Of a stretch of DNA of 41,638 nt, positions 9,164 to 18,424 are shown piece by piece; position 1 is the first letter of the stretch; each line of letters opens with the position of its first letter. The notes beneath the pieces are model-generated. The model made no database searches. It saw only the letters and a program-made list of their open reading frames with translations, and was not told the DNA's origin. Source of the stretch: Caldisericia bacterium (GTDB taxonomy: Bacteria; Caldisericota; Caldisericia; UBA6126); assembly GCA_028700655.1 (NCBI GenBank), contig JAQVSG010000011.1, positions 1 through 41,638 on the forward strand, in the 5' to 3' direction. The position numbers and the translations under genes were made by a program.

Positions 9164-10168
9164 ATGAATGTTGGTATTAATGGCTTTGGTCGAGTTGGAA
9201 AACAGATATGTAAAGTATTGCTTACGGAGTATCCAGAAGTAAATGTAGTTCAAATCAACGAACTAGCGCCTTTGGAAACCTCTGCTTTTTTACTGAAACA
9301 TGATTCTGTGTATGGATCGTATCCTGAAAATGTGGCATTCGACAAAGAGTTTTTAATCGTGGGGGAAAAACGGATCAAAATGACGCACGAGAAGGACATT
9401 GGGAGTCTTTCCTGGGACCCTTCTATCGAATTGATCATAGAAGCAACGGGAGTATTTACAAAGAGAGAAATGGCTTCAAAACACCTGCGGGGAAATATCC
9501 GACAAGTTGTTATTACAGCGCCTTCTTCGAATGCTGATTTAATGATTGTCATGGGTGTTAATGAAACCGATTTTGATTTCTCGAAACATCAGGTTATATC
9601 TAACGCATCTTGTACCACTAACAGTTTAGCTCCTATTGCAAAAGTACTCCATTCCCATTTTCAAATTCAGTATGGTTTTATGACCACAGTGCATTCGTAT
9701 ACAGCAGATCAAAAGTTGGTAGATGCACCTCATAAAGATCTTCGCAGAGCGAGAGCAGCGGCAGAAAGTATTATCCCTACAACCACAGGGGCTGCTGCAG
9801 CCGTAGGAATTGTGATTCCTGCATTGAAGGGAAAGCTTACGGGAATTTCTTTACGTGTACCAACTCCCACCGTATCTATTACCGATTTAGTCTGCCAAGT
9901 AGAAAAACCCGTTACAAAAGAACAAGTAAATCGTGCTTTGAAAGAAGCTTCAGAGAATGATTTGAAAGGGATATTAGGATATTCTGAAGAACCTCTTGTT
10001 TCGAAAGATTATGTACAAAATCCCTATTCGGGTATTGTTGACAGTCTTTCGACAGATGTCATCGGAGAACATTTGGTAAAAATACTAAGCTGGTATGACA
10101 ATGAATGGGGTTATTCTTCAAGAATTGCTCAATTGGTTGATTATGTACGTCTACAGATGAACAAATGA
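9164..10168 (+). CDS. gap: Glyceraldehyde-3-phosphate dehydrogenase (phosphorylating)
   Basis: Converts glyceraldehyde-3-phosphate, NAD(P)+ and phosphate to 1,3-bisphosphoglycerate, the substrate of the next gene. The Rossmann motif GINGFGRVG opens the protein, the active-site cysteine is C150 in SNASCTTN, and the catalytic histidine is H177 in TTVHSYT. The conserved stretch LRRARAAAESIIPTTTG is intact, and 334 residues is the usual length. The residue that normally contacts the adenine ribose is Glu (N32-E33) where NAD-specific enzymes usually have Asp. Pro remains in DAPHKD, so NAD preference is likely but not certain. The start follows a GGGGGGA ribosome site. The stop overlaps the pgk start by ATGA, so the two glycolytic enzymes are translationally coupled. 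Confidence 0.97.
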   Translation: MNVGINGFGRVGKQICKVLLTEYPEVNVVQINELAPLETSAFLLKHDSVYGSYPENVAFDKEFLIVGEKRIKMTHEKDIGSLSWDPSIELIIEATGVFTKREMASKHLRGNIRQVVITAPSSNADLMIVMGVNETDFDFSKHQVISNASCTTNSLAPIAKVLHSHFQIQYGFMTTVHSYTADQKLVDAPHKDLRRARAAAESIIPTTTGAAAAVGIVIPALKGKLTGISLRVPTPTVSITDLVCQVEKPVTKEQVNRALKEASENDLKGILGYSEEPLVSKDYVQNPYSGIVDSLSTDVIGEHLVKILSWYDNEWGYSSRIAQLVDYVRLQMNK

Positions 10169-11346
10169 AATCTATCCGAGACCATTATTTTTCAAACACA
10201 ACAGTACTTGTTCGCGTCGATATGAATGTACCCTTGGATAAACAAGGAAACATTACCTCAGAGTCCAGGATTTTAGCAGCCGTTCCTACTCTTAATTTCT
10301 TACTTTCTCAAAAAGCAAAACTTGTTTTAATCACTCATTTAGGACGCCCTAAAGATCACGAAGCTATTTTTCAGACTGAGAAATTGGCTCTTCGAGTGGG
10401 TCAAATTTTAGGACCGGAAGTAATTGTGAAAAGCACCCAGGACATTGTGGGTCCAAGTGTAAAAAAACAACTTCAAGAAATCCCTTATGGGGGCATTTTG
10501 ATGTTGGAAAACATCCGTTTCCACCCAGGAGAAGTTAAGGGAGATATAGAATTGGCAAGGGCTTTATCTGAGCTTGGGGATACCTACGTAAACGATGCAT
10601 TCAGTTGTTGTCACAGGGATCATGCTTCCGTTACAGGAATCCCTGATTTTCTTCCCTCTTATGCTGGATTTCAATTGGAGAAAGAGATAGCAGAATTAAC
10701 ACATTTGAATACAGACCCGCAAAGTCCGTTTGTTCTTCTACAAGGAGGAGCAAAAGTTTCATCCAAACTAGGATTGTTAAAAGCACTACTTGGTAAACTA
10801 GACAAATTGATTATTGGAGGAGGAATGGCATTTACTTTTTTAAAAGCCATGGGCTATTCTGTAGGGCAATCCTTAGTGGAAGAAGATAAAATTGACGTAG
10901 CAGAGGGCATTTTGCAACTCGCCAAAAAAACAAACACAAAAGTTGTTTTACCTACAGACTTTGTTGTTACCGATGATGCACATCAACCAACCTACACGGC
11001 GACAGTACCTTTGGGAGAAATACCCAACGATCTGATGGGGGTAGATATTGGCCCAAAAACCGTACAGCTCTTTGTTGAAGAGCTATCTCCTGCCGCTACA
11101 ATTCTTTTTAATGGACCTATGGGAATCTTTGAAGTGCCTGCTTTCAACAAAGGAACCAAAGAATTGTATGCACTTGCTGGCACTCTCAAAAATGCATATA
11201 AAGTGGCTGCTGGTGGAGATACGGCGGCAGCGATCGAAACCTTTGGATATGTGAATTATTTTACTTATATATCGATGGGTGGAGGAGCTACCCTAGCTTA
11301 TATAGAGGGAAAACAATTGCCAGGTATACTTACATTGATGGACTAG
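10165..11346 (+). CDS. pgk: Phosphoglycerate kinase
   Basis: Transfers phosphate from 1,3-bisphosphoglycerate to ADP in the ATP-yielding step of lower glycolysis. Hallmarks are RVDMNVPL at the N terminus, the substrate-site HLGRPK, GGAKVSSKLG at the start of the nucleotide domain, NGPMGIFE, and GGDTAAA near the C terminus. At 393 residues it is a standard single-function enzyme with no fused triosephosphate isomerase, and no tpi gene lies in the window. It overlaps gap by four bases, and alaS begins ten bases after its stop behind a GGAG ribosome site. The gap-pgk pair is common. Linkage to alaS is less so, and suggests read-through from one promoter. Confidence 0.97.
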   Translation: MKSIRDHYFSNTTVLVRVDMNVPLDKQGNITSESRILAAVPTLNFLLSQKAKLVLITHLGRPKDHEAIFQTEKLALRVGQILGPEVIVKSTQDIVGPSVKKQLQEIPYGGILMLENIRFHPGEVKGDIELARALSELGDTYVNDAFSCCHRDHASVTGIPDFLPSYAGFQLEKEIAELTHLNTDPQSPFVLLQGGAKVSSKLGLLKALLGKLDKLIIGGGMAFTFLKAMGYSVGQSLVEEDKIDVAEGILQLAKKTNTKVVLPTDFVVTDDAHQPTYTATVPLGEIPNDLMGVDIGPKTVQLFVEELSPAATILFNGPMGIFEVPAFNKGTKELYALAGTLKNAYKVAAGGDTAAAIETFGYVNYFTYISMGGGATLAYIEGKQLPGILTLMD

Positions 11347-11356
11347 GAGTTCAACT

Positions 11357-13942
11357 ATGAATACAAATGAAATTCGAAAAGCGTTTCTACAATTTTTTAA
11401 AGAAAAGGATCATAGGATTCTAGATCCTTCTCCCTTGCCCATTGATGACCCAACTCTTCTCTTTACAGTGGCAGGAATGGTTCCATTAAAGAAGTATTAC
11501 TTGGGGGAATCTTCTCCTATTTCACCTCGAATGACATCTTCTCAGCCCTGTCTTCGCACGAACGATATAGAGAATGTTGGTAAAACACCTAGACATCATA
11601 CTTTTTTTGAAATGCTTGGCAACTTTTCCATTGGGGATTACTTTAAGAAAGAAGCCATCGAATTAAGCTGGGATTTGCTTACAAATGTGTATAAAATTGA
11701 CCCTGCTTTGATTTGGGTCACAGTCTTTCCGGACGATACGGAATCCAAAGAGATTTGGAAAACTCTGCTACCGGCTGTGAAAATTATTGAATCCAAAGAT
11801 AATTTCTGGCAAATGGCCGCCGTAGGCCCTTGTGGGTTTGATTCCGAAATACATATTGACTTGGGTTCTTCGATTGGATGTAAAAAGGAGAATTGTAATC
11901 CTTTGTGCGATTGTGGCCGTTTCTTAGAAGTATGGAATTTGGTTTTTATGGAATTCACAATGGATGAAAAAGGAGAGAGATTGCCTCTCCCCAAAAAGAA
12001 TATTGATACCGGTATGGGCTTGGAACGGATTTCTTGTGTGCTCAATCATGTGCAGTCCAACTATGATACCGATCTATTCCTTCCCGTGATTCAATCGATT
12101 GAAAAAATATCGGGTATAAGCAAAGAAGAAAAACGATTTCGTTTTAATATAATAGCGGACCATGTTCGGGCCATTCCTTTTCTAATTTCCGATGGAGTAT
12201 TTCCTGAGAATAGCAAACACGGGTATGTGTTAAGGAGGTTGATTCGAAGAGCGAAATTGTCTGGACATTTACTCGGCATTGAAGAAACCTTTTTGGCCCC
12301 GCTTTGCGAACAAGTGATTCAGCAGATGGCAGAAAGGTACCCAAAGCTTCTAGCCCATACGGATAATGTGAAAACTGTTGTAACAAACGAAGAAGAGCAG
12401 TTTAGTCAAACGTTGAAAGATGGATATAAAATATTTCAAGAAGCAGCTTCAAAAGTTGCTTCCATGTTTCCTGGAGATATTGCTTTTAAGCTCCACGATA
12501 CCTATGGTTTTCCCGTTGAACTAACCAAAGAGCTGCTGGAGGAAAGAGGGTTATGTCTAGATGAGAAGCAATTTTATTCTCTTTTGGATGAACAGAAACA
12601 AAGAGCGAAAACTGTTCATGCATTTTCGGACACTATTTCTGAAACGGATTACTGGGTGGATCTACGAAATGAAATTGGCAATACTCTTTTTTTGGGGTAT
12701 GAGCGAGATGCTTCTAGTGCCATCATACGAACCATTTTGCACAAGGGCAAGCCAGTAACGGTAGCGAATCAGACCCAAGAAACCTATACAATTCTAGTAA
12801 ATCAAACCCCGCTATATCCCGAAAAAGGCGGCCCCATTGGAGACCAGGGTATGATCCAATCCAATGGAGGTGTTTTTAAGATAACGCGAACATTTTCTCC
12901 TGTCGAAAACCTAATTATTCATGAAGCTGTTCTTGAGAATGGTCAATTCCATCCAGGAGACACCGTTCAGATCACCGTTGATGTGGAATTTCGTAGAGGT
13001 ATTCGAAGAGCCCATACAGCAACGCATTTACTTCATGGTGCTTTAAAGCGCATTATTGGGGAGTATGTGAATCAATCTGGTTCGTATGTGGAGCCTGATT
13101 CTCTACGATTTGATTTTAATGCTTTTGAAGCCTTGTCGGTAGACCAAATACATCAAATTGAAGACGATGTAAATCATTGGATTGCTCGGTCAGAATATGT
13201 CAGAACTGAAGTAAAATCTTTGCAGCAAGCTGTACAAGAAGGTGCAACTGCTTTGTTTAAAGAAAAGTATGGAGAAGAAGTTCGGATTGTGGAGATTTGT
13301 GATATATCAAAAGAACTGTGTGGTGGACTCCACGTTTCTAACACTTCAGAACTACGGTTGTTTAGTATTATCAAAGAATATAGCATTGGGTCTAACCTTC
13401 GAAGAATTGAAGCTGTGGTTGGTATGAAAGCAATTGAAAGGTGTCGAGAAGAATCAAAGTTGGTGAAAGAAGCCAAAAGAATCATTGACAAGCCTGGTAT
13501 TGATCTTATTCCTGCGATCCAATCTTTACAGATTGAGCTGAAAGAAAAAGACAAAGAGATACGTTCTTTACGATCCTCCTTACAGTCTTCTTCCGCCTGT
13601 GATGTTATTCAACAAGCACAAGATATTGGAGGGTATTCATTGCTAGTGCATTCATTGGATAACAGCGACATGAATATGTTAAGAGGGTATGCAGATCAAC
13701 TCCGGTCTCGGACCAAAAAGCCTATTTTAACGTTCATCACATCCAGCTTCGAAGAACAGTACATTGGGGTTCTTGCAAGTTCAGGAGAGATCAATTGCAA
13801 AGATGTATTAAAACACATTCAATCGAAATTCTCCATCCGAGGCGGAGGGAATCCAAAATTAGTCTCTCTTGGTGCGATTCATAAAGAAGACATCCCTCCT
13901 ATTTCTCAAGCTTTGCAAGATTTTTTGAAAAACCGTGAATAA
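11357..13942 (+). CDS. alaS: Alanyl-tRNA synthetase
   Basis: Charges tRNA-Ala. The class II catalytic core is at the N terminus (LFTVAGMVPLK, then PRHHTFFEMLGNFS as motif 2). The editing domain has the zinc-binding sets H553-xxx-H557 (HTATH) and C655-xxx-H659 (CGGLH), both intact, so mischarge correction should work. A coiled segment (about 715-745) and the C-terminal Gly-rich domain (RGGGNPKL) complete a full-length 861-residue enzyme. Its last codons overlap the GTG start of the aldo/keto reductase by eight bases. The downstream order alaS, then ruvX and mltG matches a gene order known in Bacillota. Confidence 0.97.
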   Translation: MNTNEIRKAFLQFFKEKDHRILDPSPLPIDDPTLLFTVAGMVPLKKYYLGESSPISPRMTSSQPCLRTNDIENVGKTPRHHTFFEMLGNFSIGDYFKKEAIELSWDLLTNVYKIDPALIWVTVFPDDTESKEIWKTLLPAVKIIESKDNFWQMAAVGPCGFDSEIHIDLGSSIGCKKENCNPLCDCGRFLEVWNLVFMEFTMDEKGERLPLPKKNIDTGMGLERISCVLNHVQSNYDTDLFLPVIQSIEKISGISKEEKRFRFNIIADHVRAIPFLISDGVFPENSKHGYVLRRLIRRAKLSGHLLGIEETFLAPLCEQVIQQMAERYPKLLAHTDNVKTVVTNEEEQFSQTLKDGYKIFQEAASKVASMFPGDIAFKLHDTYGFPVELTKELLEERGLCLDEKQFYSLLDEQKQRAKTVHAFSDTISETDYWVDLRNEIGNTLFLGYERDASSAIIRTILHKGKPVTVANQTQETYTILVNQTPLYPEKGGPIGDQGMIQSNGGVFKITRTFSPVENLIIHEAVLENGQFHPGDTVQITVDVEFRRGIRRAHTATHLLHGALKRIIGEYVNQSGSYVEPDSLRFDFNAFEALSVDQIHQIEDDVNHWIARSEYVRTEVKSLQQAVQEGATALFKEKYGEEVRIVEICDISKELCGGLHVSNTSELRLFSIIKEYSIGSNLRRIEAVVGMKAIERCREESKLVKEAKRIIDKPGIDLIPAIQSLQIELKEKDKEIRSLRSSLQSSSACDVIQQAQDIGGYSLLVHSLDNSDMNMLRGYADQLRSRTKKPILTFITSSFEEQYIGVLASSGEINCKDVLKHIQSKFSIRGGGNPKLVSLGAIHKEDIPPISQALQDFLKNRE

Positions 13943-14888
13943 GGTATTGCTTGGATCTACACAGATCCTTGTATCTGAAATGGCATTTGGGACACTCGTA
14001 ATAAGTCCTTTGCAAGCCAATATACCGGCTCGTGAAAGTCAATTCTTACTTGAGTATGCGTTTGATCAAGGTGTGAATTTCTTTGATACTGCTCATTTGT
14101 ATCAAACCTATTCTTTTTTTACCCATATTCCCTCTCACAAAAAAAACCAAATGGTTCTTTCTTCGAAATCCTATCAACCTGATTACAAAGGGATGATGGA
14201 AGAAATTGATTATGGATTGCAGCAAATACAGCGAGAGTATTTTGATATTTTTATGTTGCATGAGCAAGAGAGTATATATACATTGAAGGGACATCGAGAG
14301 GCATTAAGAGCCGTTATGGATGCAAAAAAGCAAGGCAAGGTACGAGCTGTTGGAATCTCTACACACTCTGTACAGCTTACAAAACAACTTCTTCTTCACC
14401 CTGAATTTGAGGTAGTCCACCCCATTTTCAATCAGGTGGGTCATGGGCTTATTCATGGGAATCTAGAAGACCAAAAAGAGAACATTAAGCAATTGTATGA
14501 AGCAGGCAAAGGGCTCTTTGTTATGAAACCCTTAGGAGGAGGTCGATTGTACAAAGATTTTTACCCTTCCATCACCTGGGTACGAGATTTTCCCTATAAG
14601 CACTCAGTGGCTATTGGAGTAAAGAATAAACAAGAATTGGACGTCGACATTGCTATTTTTGAAAATACGTATAAAGAGGACATGAAAGAAAAGTTACATT
14701 TGGAAGAAAAAAAATTGTTTTATAATCGTTCCCTTTGTAGTTTGTGTTTAGCGTGTACGAAAACCTGTCAGTTTAATGCACTGCAATACAATGAGAAAAA
14801 AAACTGCATTGAGATCCATTATGACCAATGCGTTACATGCGGTTATTGCGTAGCACATTGTCCGTCTTTGGCGTTACGTATTCTGTAA
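13935..14888 (+). CDS. Aldo/keto reductase with C-terminal 2x[4Fe-4S] ferredoxin domain
   Basis: Residues of about 1-245 form an aldo/keto reductase barrel. The tetrad appears as Asp and Tyr in FFDTAHLYQTY, Lys in SSKSY and His in FMLHEQE. Residues of about 265-317 contain two CxxCxxCxxxC clusters (CSLCLACTKTC and CVTCGYCVAHC) expected to bind two 4Fe-4S centres. This fused class of iron-sulfur oxidoreductases is known, but its substrates are mostly undefined, so none is assigned here. The start codon is GTG at 13935, inside the end of alaS, implying translational coupling. A cytoplasmic redox role is inferred. Confidence 0.88.
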   Translation: MNKVLLGSTQILVSEMAFGTLVISPLQANIPARESQFLLEYAFDQGVNFFDTAHLYQTYSFFTHIPSHKKNQMVLSSKSYQPDYKGMMEEIDYGLQQIQREYFDIFMLHEQESIYTLKGHREALRAVMDAKKQGKVRAVGISTHSVQLTKQLLLHPEFEVVHPIFNQVGHGLIHGNLEDQKENIKQLYEAGKGLFVMKPLGGGRLYKDFYPSITWVRDFPYKHSVAIGVKNKQELDVDIAIFENTYKEDMKEKLHLEEKKLFYNRSLCSLCLACTKTCQFNALQYNEKKNCIEIHYDQCVTCGYCVAHCPSLALRIL

Positions 14889-14894
14889 CTATGG

Positions 14895-14906
14895 TATACT
14901 ACTTAC
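14895..14906 (+). promoter_or_regulatory. Candidate -10 box (TATACT) of ruvX, possible leaderless start
   Basis: TATACT at 14895-14900 is followed by six bases and then the ruvX ATG at 14907, the same geometry as before dinB. The 18-base gap between the reductase gene and ruvX has no ribosome site. The -35 region is weak. It would be an internal promoter within the long operon. Confidence 0.4.
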
Positions 14907-15341
14907 ATGATAATAGCATTTGATTATGGCACAAAGAATATTGGTATTGCGGCAACCGATGAAAATGAAATTTTTTCGTTTGCAAAGTGTTCTATTCCGA
15001 CATCGGAATACCAAGCAAATCCTGCTATAATTGTTCAGCGCGTTCCCCAAATACGGGAAGCAGATCTTCTTATTGTGGGGCACCCGAAAAATCTTAAAAA
15101 CCTGTCTACACCTTCCACTATAAATGCAGAATTGTTTTCAGAAGAACTTAAAAAGTTGTTTCCTGCTAAGACTATTCTTTTGTATGATGAGCGATTTACT
15201 TCTAAAATTGCGCTCCAATGTTCGCAAAGTTCCCGACCCAAATCCAAAAAGAAAACCCTGCAAGAAAGAGCAAATAAAGACATGATTGAAGCTCAGATTT
15301 TGTTACAGGAATACTTAAAGAGAAGAGATAATGAGATATAA
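14907..15341 (+). CDS. ruvX: RuvX/YqgF family RNase H-fold nuclease
   Basis: Small RNase H-like protein (144 residues) of the family annotated as putative Holliday junction resolvase; family members are also linked to 16S rRNA 5'-end maturation. The first acidic motif is FDYGTKNIGIA with D5, the second acidic position is in LYDERFTS, and a C-terminal Asp lies in DMIEAQILLQEYL, giving the expected catalytic triad. The glycine-rich loop after LLIVGHP departs from the usual GLP sequence. The gene overlaps the mltG start by 11 bases. Position after alaS and before mltG is the classical neighbourhood. Confidence 0.88.
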   Translation: MIIAFDYGTKNIGIAATDENEIFSFAKCSIPTSEYQANPAIIVQRVPQIREADLLIVGHPKNLKNLSTPSTINAELFSEELKKLFPAKTILLYDERFTSKIALQCSQSSRPKSKKKTLQERANKDMIEAQILLQEYLKRRDNEI

Positions 15342-16383
15342 AAATACAATTGACATCCATTCAAAAAAAAGCCGTTTCAAACGAAATGTTCTTTTAACAA
15401 TCACTATAGCAGGGTTGCTATTCTTTACTGGGTGGATGGGGTTTCAATGGTTCCAAGAAGGGATTCATGTAGCCTATCATGGACCTGTGTCCTTTTCCAT
15501 TGAACAGGGAGAATCGTTGGAGACCATTGCAAACAAGCTCCATGAGTTAGATTTGATTGGAAATCCAGATATATTCATACTGTACCTTCGATTCCATCAG
15601 GTGGATGCGAAAGTAAGAAGTGGTGATTATGAGATTGAAGAAGGTATCCAAACAATTCAAGAACTAGTGAGCTGGCTTCTTCAAGGACAGGAAAAGGTGT
15701 ATACATATACGATTCCAGAAGGGTGGACGATCAATCAAATTGCCATGATGTTGTATCAAGAAGAAATGATTGAAGATCCCTTGGAATTTATTGAACTTGC
15801 GAAATTCAATGGAGGTTGGTTCCCATTTCGATTTCAAGAGGAGGTTCTGGAATCTGATTCTCTAGAAGGATATCTATATCCAGAAACGTATTATATCTCT
15901 AAACTCAGTTCTATAAAACTGATTGAACAAATGCTTCAACAATATGATAGCTTAATTGAAGAAAATCATCTCCTACGAGCTCAAGAGTTGGGAATGACTT
16001 GGACTGAAATCATGACGCTCGCCTCCATTATTGAAAAGGAATCGGTGGGTTCTGGAGAAATGAGTCTAGTATCCTCTGTTTTTCATAATAGGTTACGGGA
16101 TTCATGGCCTTTGCAATCCTGTGCTACCTTGGAGTATGCCATACCCAGAGAAGGGTATGTTTTTACAGAAGAAGAATTGAAAACAGACACTCCTTACAAT
16201 TCCTATATGTACCCTGGTCTCCCACCGACGCCTATTTGCAATCCTAGTCTGGACGCAATAAAGGCAGCATTATGGCCAGCCGATACCGAGTATTATTTTT
16301 TTGTATCAAAAGGGGATGGAACCCACGCTTTTAGCAAATCTTTAGAGGAGCATAACCGGAATGTCAGGAAATATATCCCCTAG
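15331..16383 (+). CDS. mltG: Endolytic murein transglycosylase MltG (YceG-like)
   Basis: Inner-membrane lytic transglycosylase that cleaves nascent peptidoglycan strands and so limits glycan length. The N terminus is cytoplasmic and basic, with one membrane helix at about residues 20-40. A LysM-like subdomain (about 50-118, GESLETIANKLHELDLI) precedes the catalytic YceG domain. The active-site Glu is E235 in LASIIEKES, and the hallmark YNSYMYPGLPPTPICNP lies near the C terminus. At 350 residues it has the usual length. It overlaps ruvX at its start and the DUF4911 gene at its end, consistent with coupled translation. Confidence 0.95.
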   Translation: MRYKNTIDIHSKKSRFKRNVLLTITIAGLLFFTGWMGFQWFQEGIHVAYHGPVSFSIEQGESLETIANKLHELDLIGNPDIFILYLRFHQVDAKVRSGDYEIEEGIQTIQELVSWLLQGQEKVYTYTIPEGWTINQIAMMLYQEEMIEDPLEFIELAKFNGGWFPFRFQEEVLESDSLEGYLYPETYYISKLSSIKLIEQMLQQYDSLIEENHLLRAQELGMTWTEIMTLASIIEKESVGSGEMSLVSSVFHNRLRDSWPLQSCATLEYAIPREGYVFTEEELKTDTPYNSYMYPGLPPTPICNPSLDAIKAALWPADTEYYFFVSKGDGTHAFSKSLEEHNRNVRKYIP

Positions 16384-16615
16384 TTGGAAAGAAAAAGAGT
16401 ATCAAGTACAACTGCCCAAAGAAGATATTTGGTATGTCCAACATTTACTGCATACAAGCGAAGGAGTTGCTCTGGTAACCCTAGCTTCTATGAAGGACGA
16501 AGTAGGAGAATTTGTTGTTATTACCAACACAGACCAAGAAGCTTTTTTCATTGCCTTGATGAAGGAAATACAAAGCCAATTGCCCACTGTACTTTTTCAA
16601 CCAAAGAATGAATAA
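16361..16615 (+). CDS. DUF4911-like small protein
   Basis: An 84-residue protein. Residues 13-75 fit a small alpha/beta domain of the DUF4911 type (KEDIWYVQHLLHTSEGVALV, then a strand of hydrophobic residues and a C-terminal helix). Function is unknown. The start overlaps mltG by 23 bases and the end overlaps yqeG by eight, so the frame is tightly embedded in the operon and unlikely to be spurious. A second open frame at 16384-16611 runs over the same bases but has no family resemblance. Confidence 0.65.
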   Translation: MSGNISPSWKEKEYQVQLPKEDIWYVQHLLHTSEGVALVTLASMKDEVGEFVVITNTDQEAFFIALMKEIQSQLPTVLFQPKNE

Positions 16616-17129
16616 AATGCTCCGCATTCCAATGAAACCAGATAAAATTGCAGAAAGTCTCGAATCCATTCCTTTGTCTATGTTGGAAACATGGGGCATC
16701 GAAGGGATCATATTGGATGTTGATAATACCATTCTTCCAAGAACTTCTGATACAATAGCCCAAAGTGTTGAGAACTGGATTCTGGAAGCAAAAAAACAGT
16801 TTCAAATCATCATTGTGTCCAACAATTCTAGGAAAAAAATAAAAAGAGCTTCTCAGCCACTTCAATTGGCTTACATCCCATGGGCGCTAAAGCCGATTCG
16901 ATATTATTTCCTTAAAGCATCTCGGAGGATTCACGTTGAACCTTCCAAGATTTGTGTCATTGGAGATCAGCTGTTTACGGATGTTAAAGGTGCGAAGGCA
17001 TGTAAAATGAAGGCGATTTGGGTACAACCATTAGAACCGGGAAAAGATATGATTTGGACAAAAAAAAGAAGAAAGAAGGAACAGTTTTGGATACAAAAAT
17101 GGAGTTGCGATTTTTCTCTAAAGATTTGA
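16608..17129 (+). CDS. yqeG: YqeG family HAD IIIA phosphatase
   Basis: HAD-superfamily phosphatase, 173 residues. Motif I is ILDVDNTI (D37, D39), motif II SNNS, the motif III lysine lies in LKPI, and motif IV GDQLFTDV carries the final metal-binding Asp residues. YqeG homologues act on phosphatidylglycerophosphate in some bacteria and organelles (PGP phosphatase/GEP4 relatives), so a role in phosphatidylglycerol synthesis is possible but not shown here. The lysine/arginine-rich tail (KKRRKK) is unusual and could bind membrane lipid. It overlaps the DUF4911 gene upstream and the gspE-like gene downstream. Confidence 0.88.
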   Translation: MNKMLRIPMKPDKIAESLESIPLSMLETWGIEGIILDVDNTILPRTSDTIAQSVENWILEAKKQFQIIIVSNNSRKKIKRASQPLQLAYIPWALKPIRYYFLKASRRIHVEPSKICVIGDQLFTDVKGAKACKMKAIWVQPLEPGKDMIWTKKRRKKEQFWIQKWSCDFSLKI

Positions 17130-18424
17130 TTCCTCACCATTACCGAAAAAAATACCAAATCCATACCGTGGATTGGGATGGTACATCTCTTCATTTCGAC
17201 TCAATGATTCCTGTCCCCATCGAAGTACAGAATGATATTTTACAAGAACTTGGCTTGGAGATTCCCTACAAAAAAGGGGAGCATACCACTTTACAAGGTG
17301 ATGAAACATTGGAATGCTTTTTTTCATATGCATTTCAGCGGCGTACAACGGATATCCATTTTGAACCGCAGGAAAAAATGGTAAGTATTCGATATCGAAT
17401 TGATGGTCTTTTGCATCCTGTTGATTCGATCTCCCATGAAGAGTACCAGAAAATGACGCGCGTTATCAAATTGAAAGGGGGTATGGATATTACGGAAAAT
17501 AGGCTTCCTCAAGAAGGTGGTTTTCGTCATGAGAGTTGTCAATTTGATATTCGAGCGTCCATTGTACCTTCTCTATATGGAGAAAAAGCAGTATTACGAA
17601 TTCTTCCTGTTTGCAATCAATTGCAAAAGTTAGAGTTGTTAGGAATGACAGAATTCCAAATGAAATTCGTTCAAAATGCTGTTCGTAAAAGAAGTGGGTC
17701 AATTATTGTCAATGGTCCTACGGGGTCGGGTAAATCCACAACCCTTCATGCAATTCTCCAAGAACTTGATTGTACGTCTAAGTCTGTTTTGTCCATAGAA
17801 GATCCCATAGAAATTGTAGATCCCATTATAAGTCAATTTCAGGTTGATGAAGCTCTTGGATTGACTTATGCTGAGTACTTAAAGCGTGTTTTAAGACAAG
17901 ATCCCGATGTTATTCTATTGGGAGAAATACGAGATAAAGAAACAGCTCGATTGGCTTGTGAGGCATCACTAACGGGTCATTATGTACTCTCAACCATTCA
18001 TACAAAAACAACCGCTGATGTTGTTTTGCGCCTTCTTGAAATGCAATTGGAACCTTTTTTAATTGCAGATGCTCTCCAACTTATTATTAATCAACGACTG
18101 ATTCGCAAATCTTGTCCCTATTGTTCTGTAGAAGAAAAGATTTCACCTATGTACCAAAAAGTTTTCCATGTGGAAACCCAAAAAAAAGGACGGGGATGTC
18201 ATTATTGTAACAATACTGGTTATTTGGGAAGAGTGGGGTTGTTTGAGATCAACCAAATTAGCGAAAAGGCCCGTGATTTTGTTTTTTCTTTCTTATCACA
18301 TGCCAATGTGAATCAGTGTATGCAGCTTTTAAATGAGGGCATTGCTTTTACGATGAAAGATCACGCGACAGATCTCATTAAGAGAGGATTGACAACTTAC
18401 CAGGAAGTGCTTCCATGTTTATGA
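17087..18424 (+). CDS. Type II secretion/type IV pilus assembly ATPase (GspE/PilB family)
   Basis: Hexameric cytoplasmic motor that drives pilin or pseudopilin assembly. A short N2-type domain (RRTTDIHFEP, IRYRIDGLL) precedes Walker A G-PTGSGKST (residues 210-218), an Asp-box region (SIEDPIE), Walker B ILLGEIRD (276-283) and the His box LSTIHT (301-306). A zinc-binding CPYC...CHYC pair (C343, C346, C371, C374) is intact. At 445 residues it lacks the long N-terminal domain of many PilB proteins. I chose TTG at 17087 because AAGGA lies six bases before it; an ATG at 17099 is the alternative. The end overlaps the gspF-like gene by ten bases. Confidence 0.92.
   Translation: MDTKMELRFFSKDLIPHHYRKKYQIHTVDWDGTSLHFDSMIPVPIEVQNDILQELGLEIPYKKGEHTTLQGDETLECFFSYAFQRRTTDIHFEPQEKMVSIRYRIDGLLHPVDSISHEEYQKMTRVIKLKGGMDITENRLPQEGGFRHESCQFDIRASIVPSLYGEKAVLRILPVCNQLQKLELLGMTEFQMKFVQNAVRKRSGSIIVNGPTGSGKSTTLHAILQELDCTSKSVLSIEDPIEIVDPIISQFQVDEALGLTYAEYLKRVLRQDPDVILLGEIRDKETARLACEASLTGHYVLSTIHTKTTADVVLRLLEMQLEPFLIADALQLIINQRLIRKSCPYCSVEEKISPMYQKVFHVETQKKGRGCHYCNNTGYLGRVGLFEINQISEKARDFVFSFLSHANVNQCMQLLNEGIAFTMKDHATDLIKRGLTTYQEVLPCL

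Noticed and set aside
9150-9167. Five-codon upstream reading frame (MGGPL) overlapping the gap start by ATGA
   Set aside because: It could be a leader peptide, but the G-run it contains is simply the ribosome site of gap and it has no ribosome site of its own.
16384-16611. 75-codon open frame overlapping the DUF4911 gene
   Set aside because: It lies in another frame, has a low-complexity basic composition and no family resemblance; the overlapping 84-codon frame fits DUF4911 and the operon overlaps.
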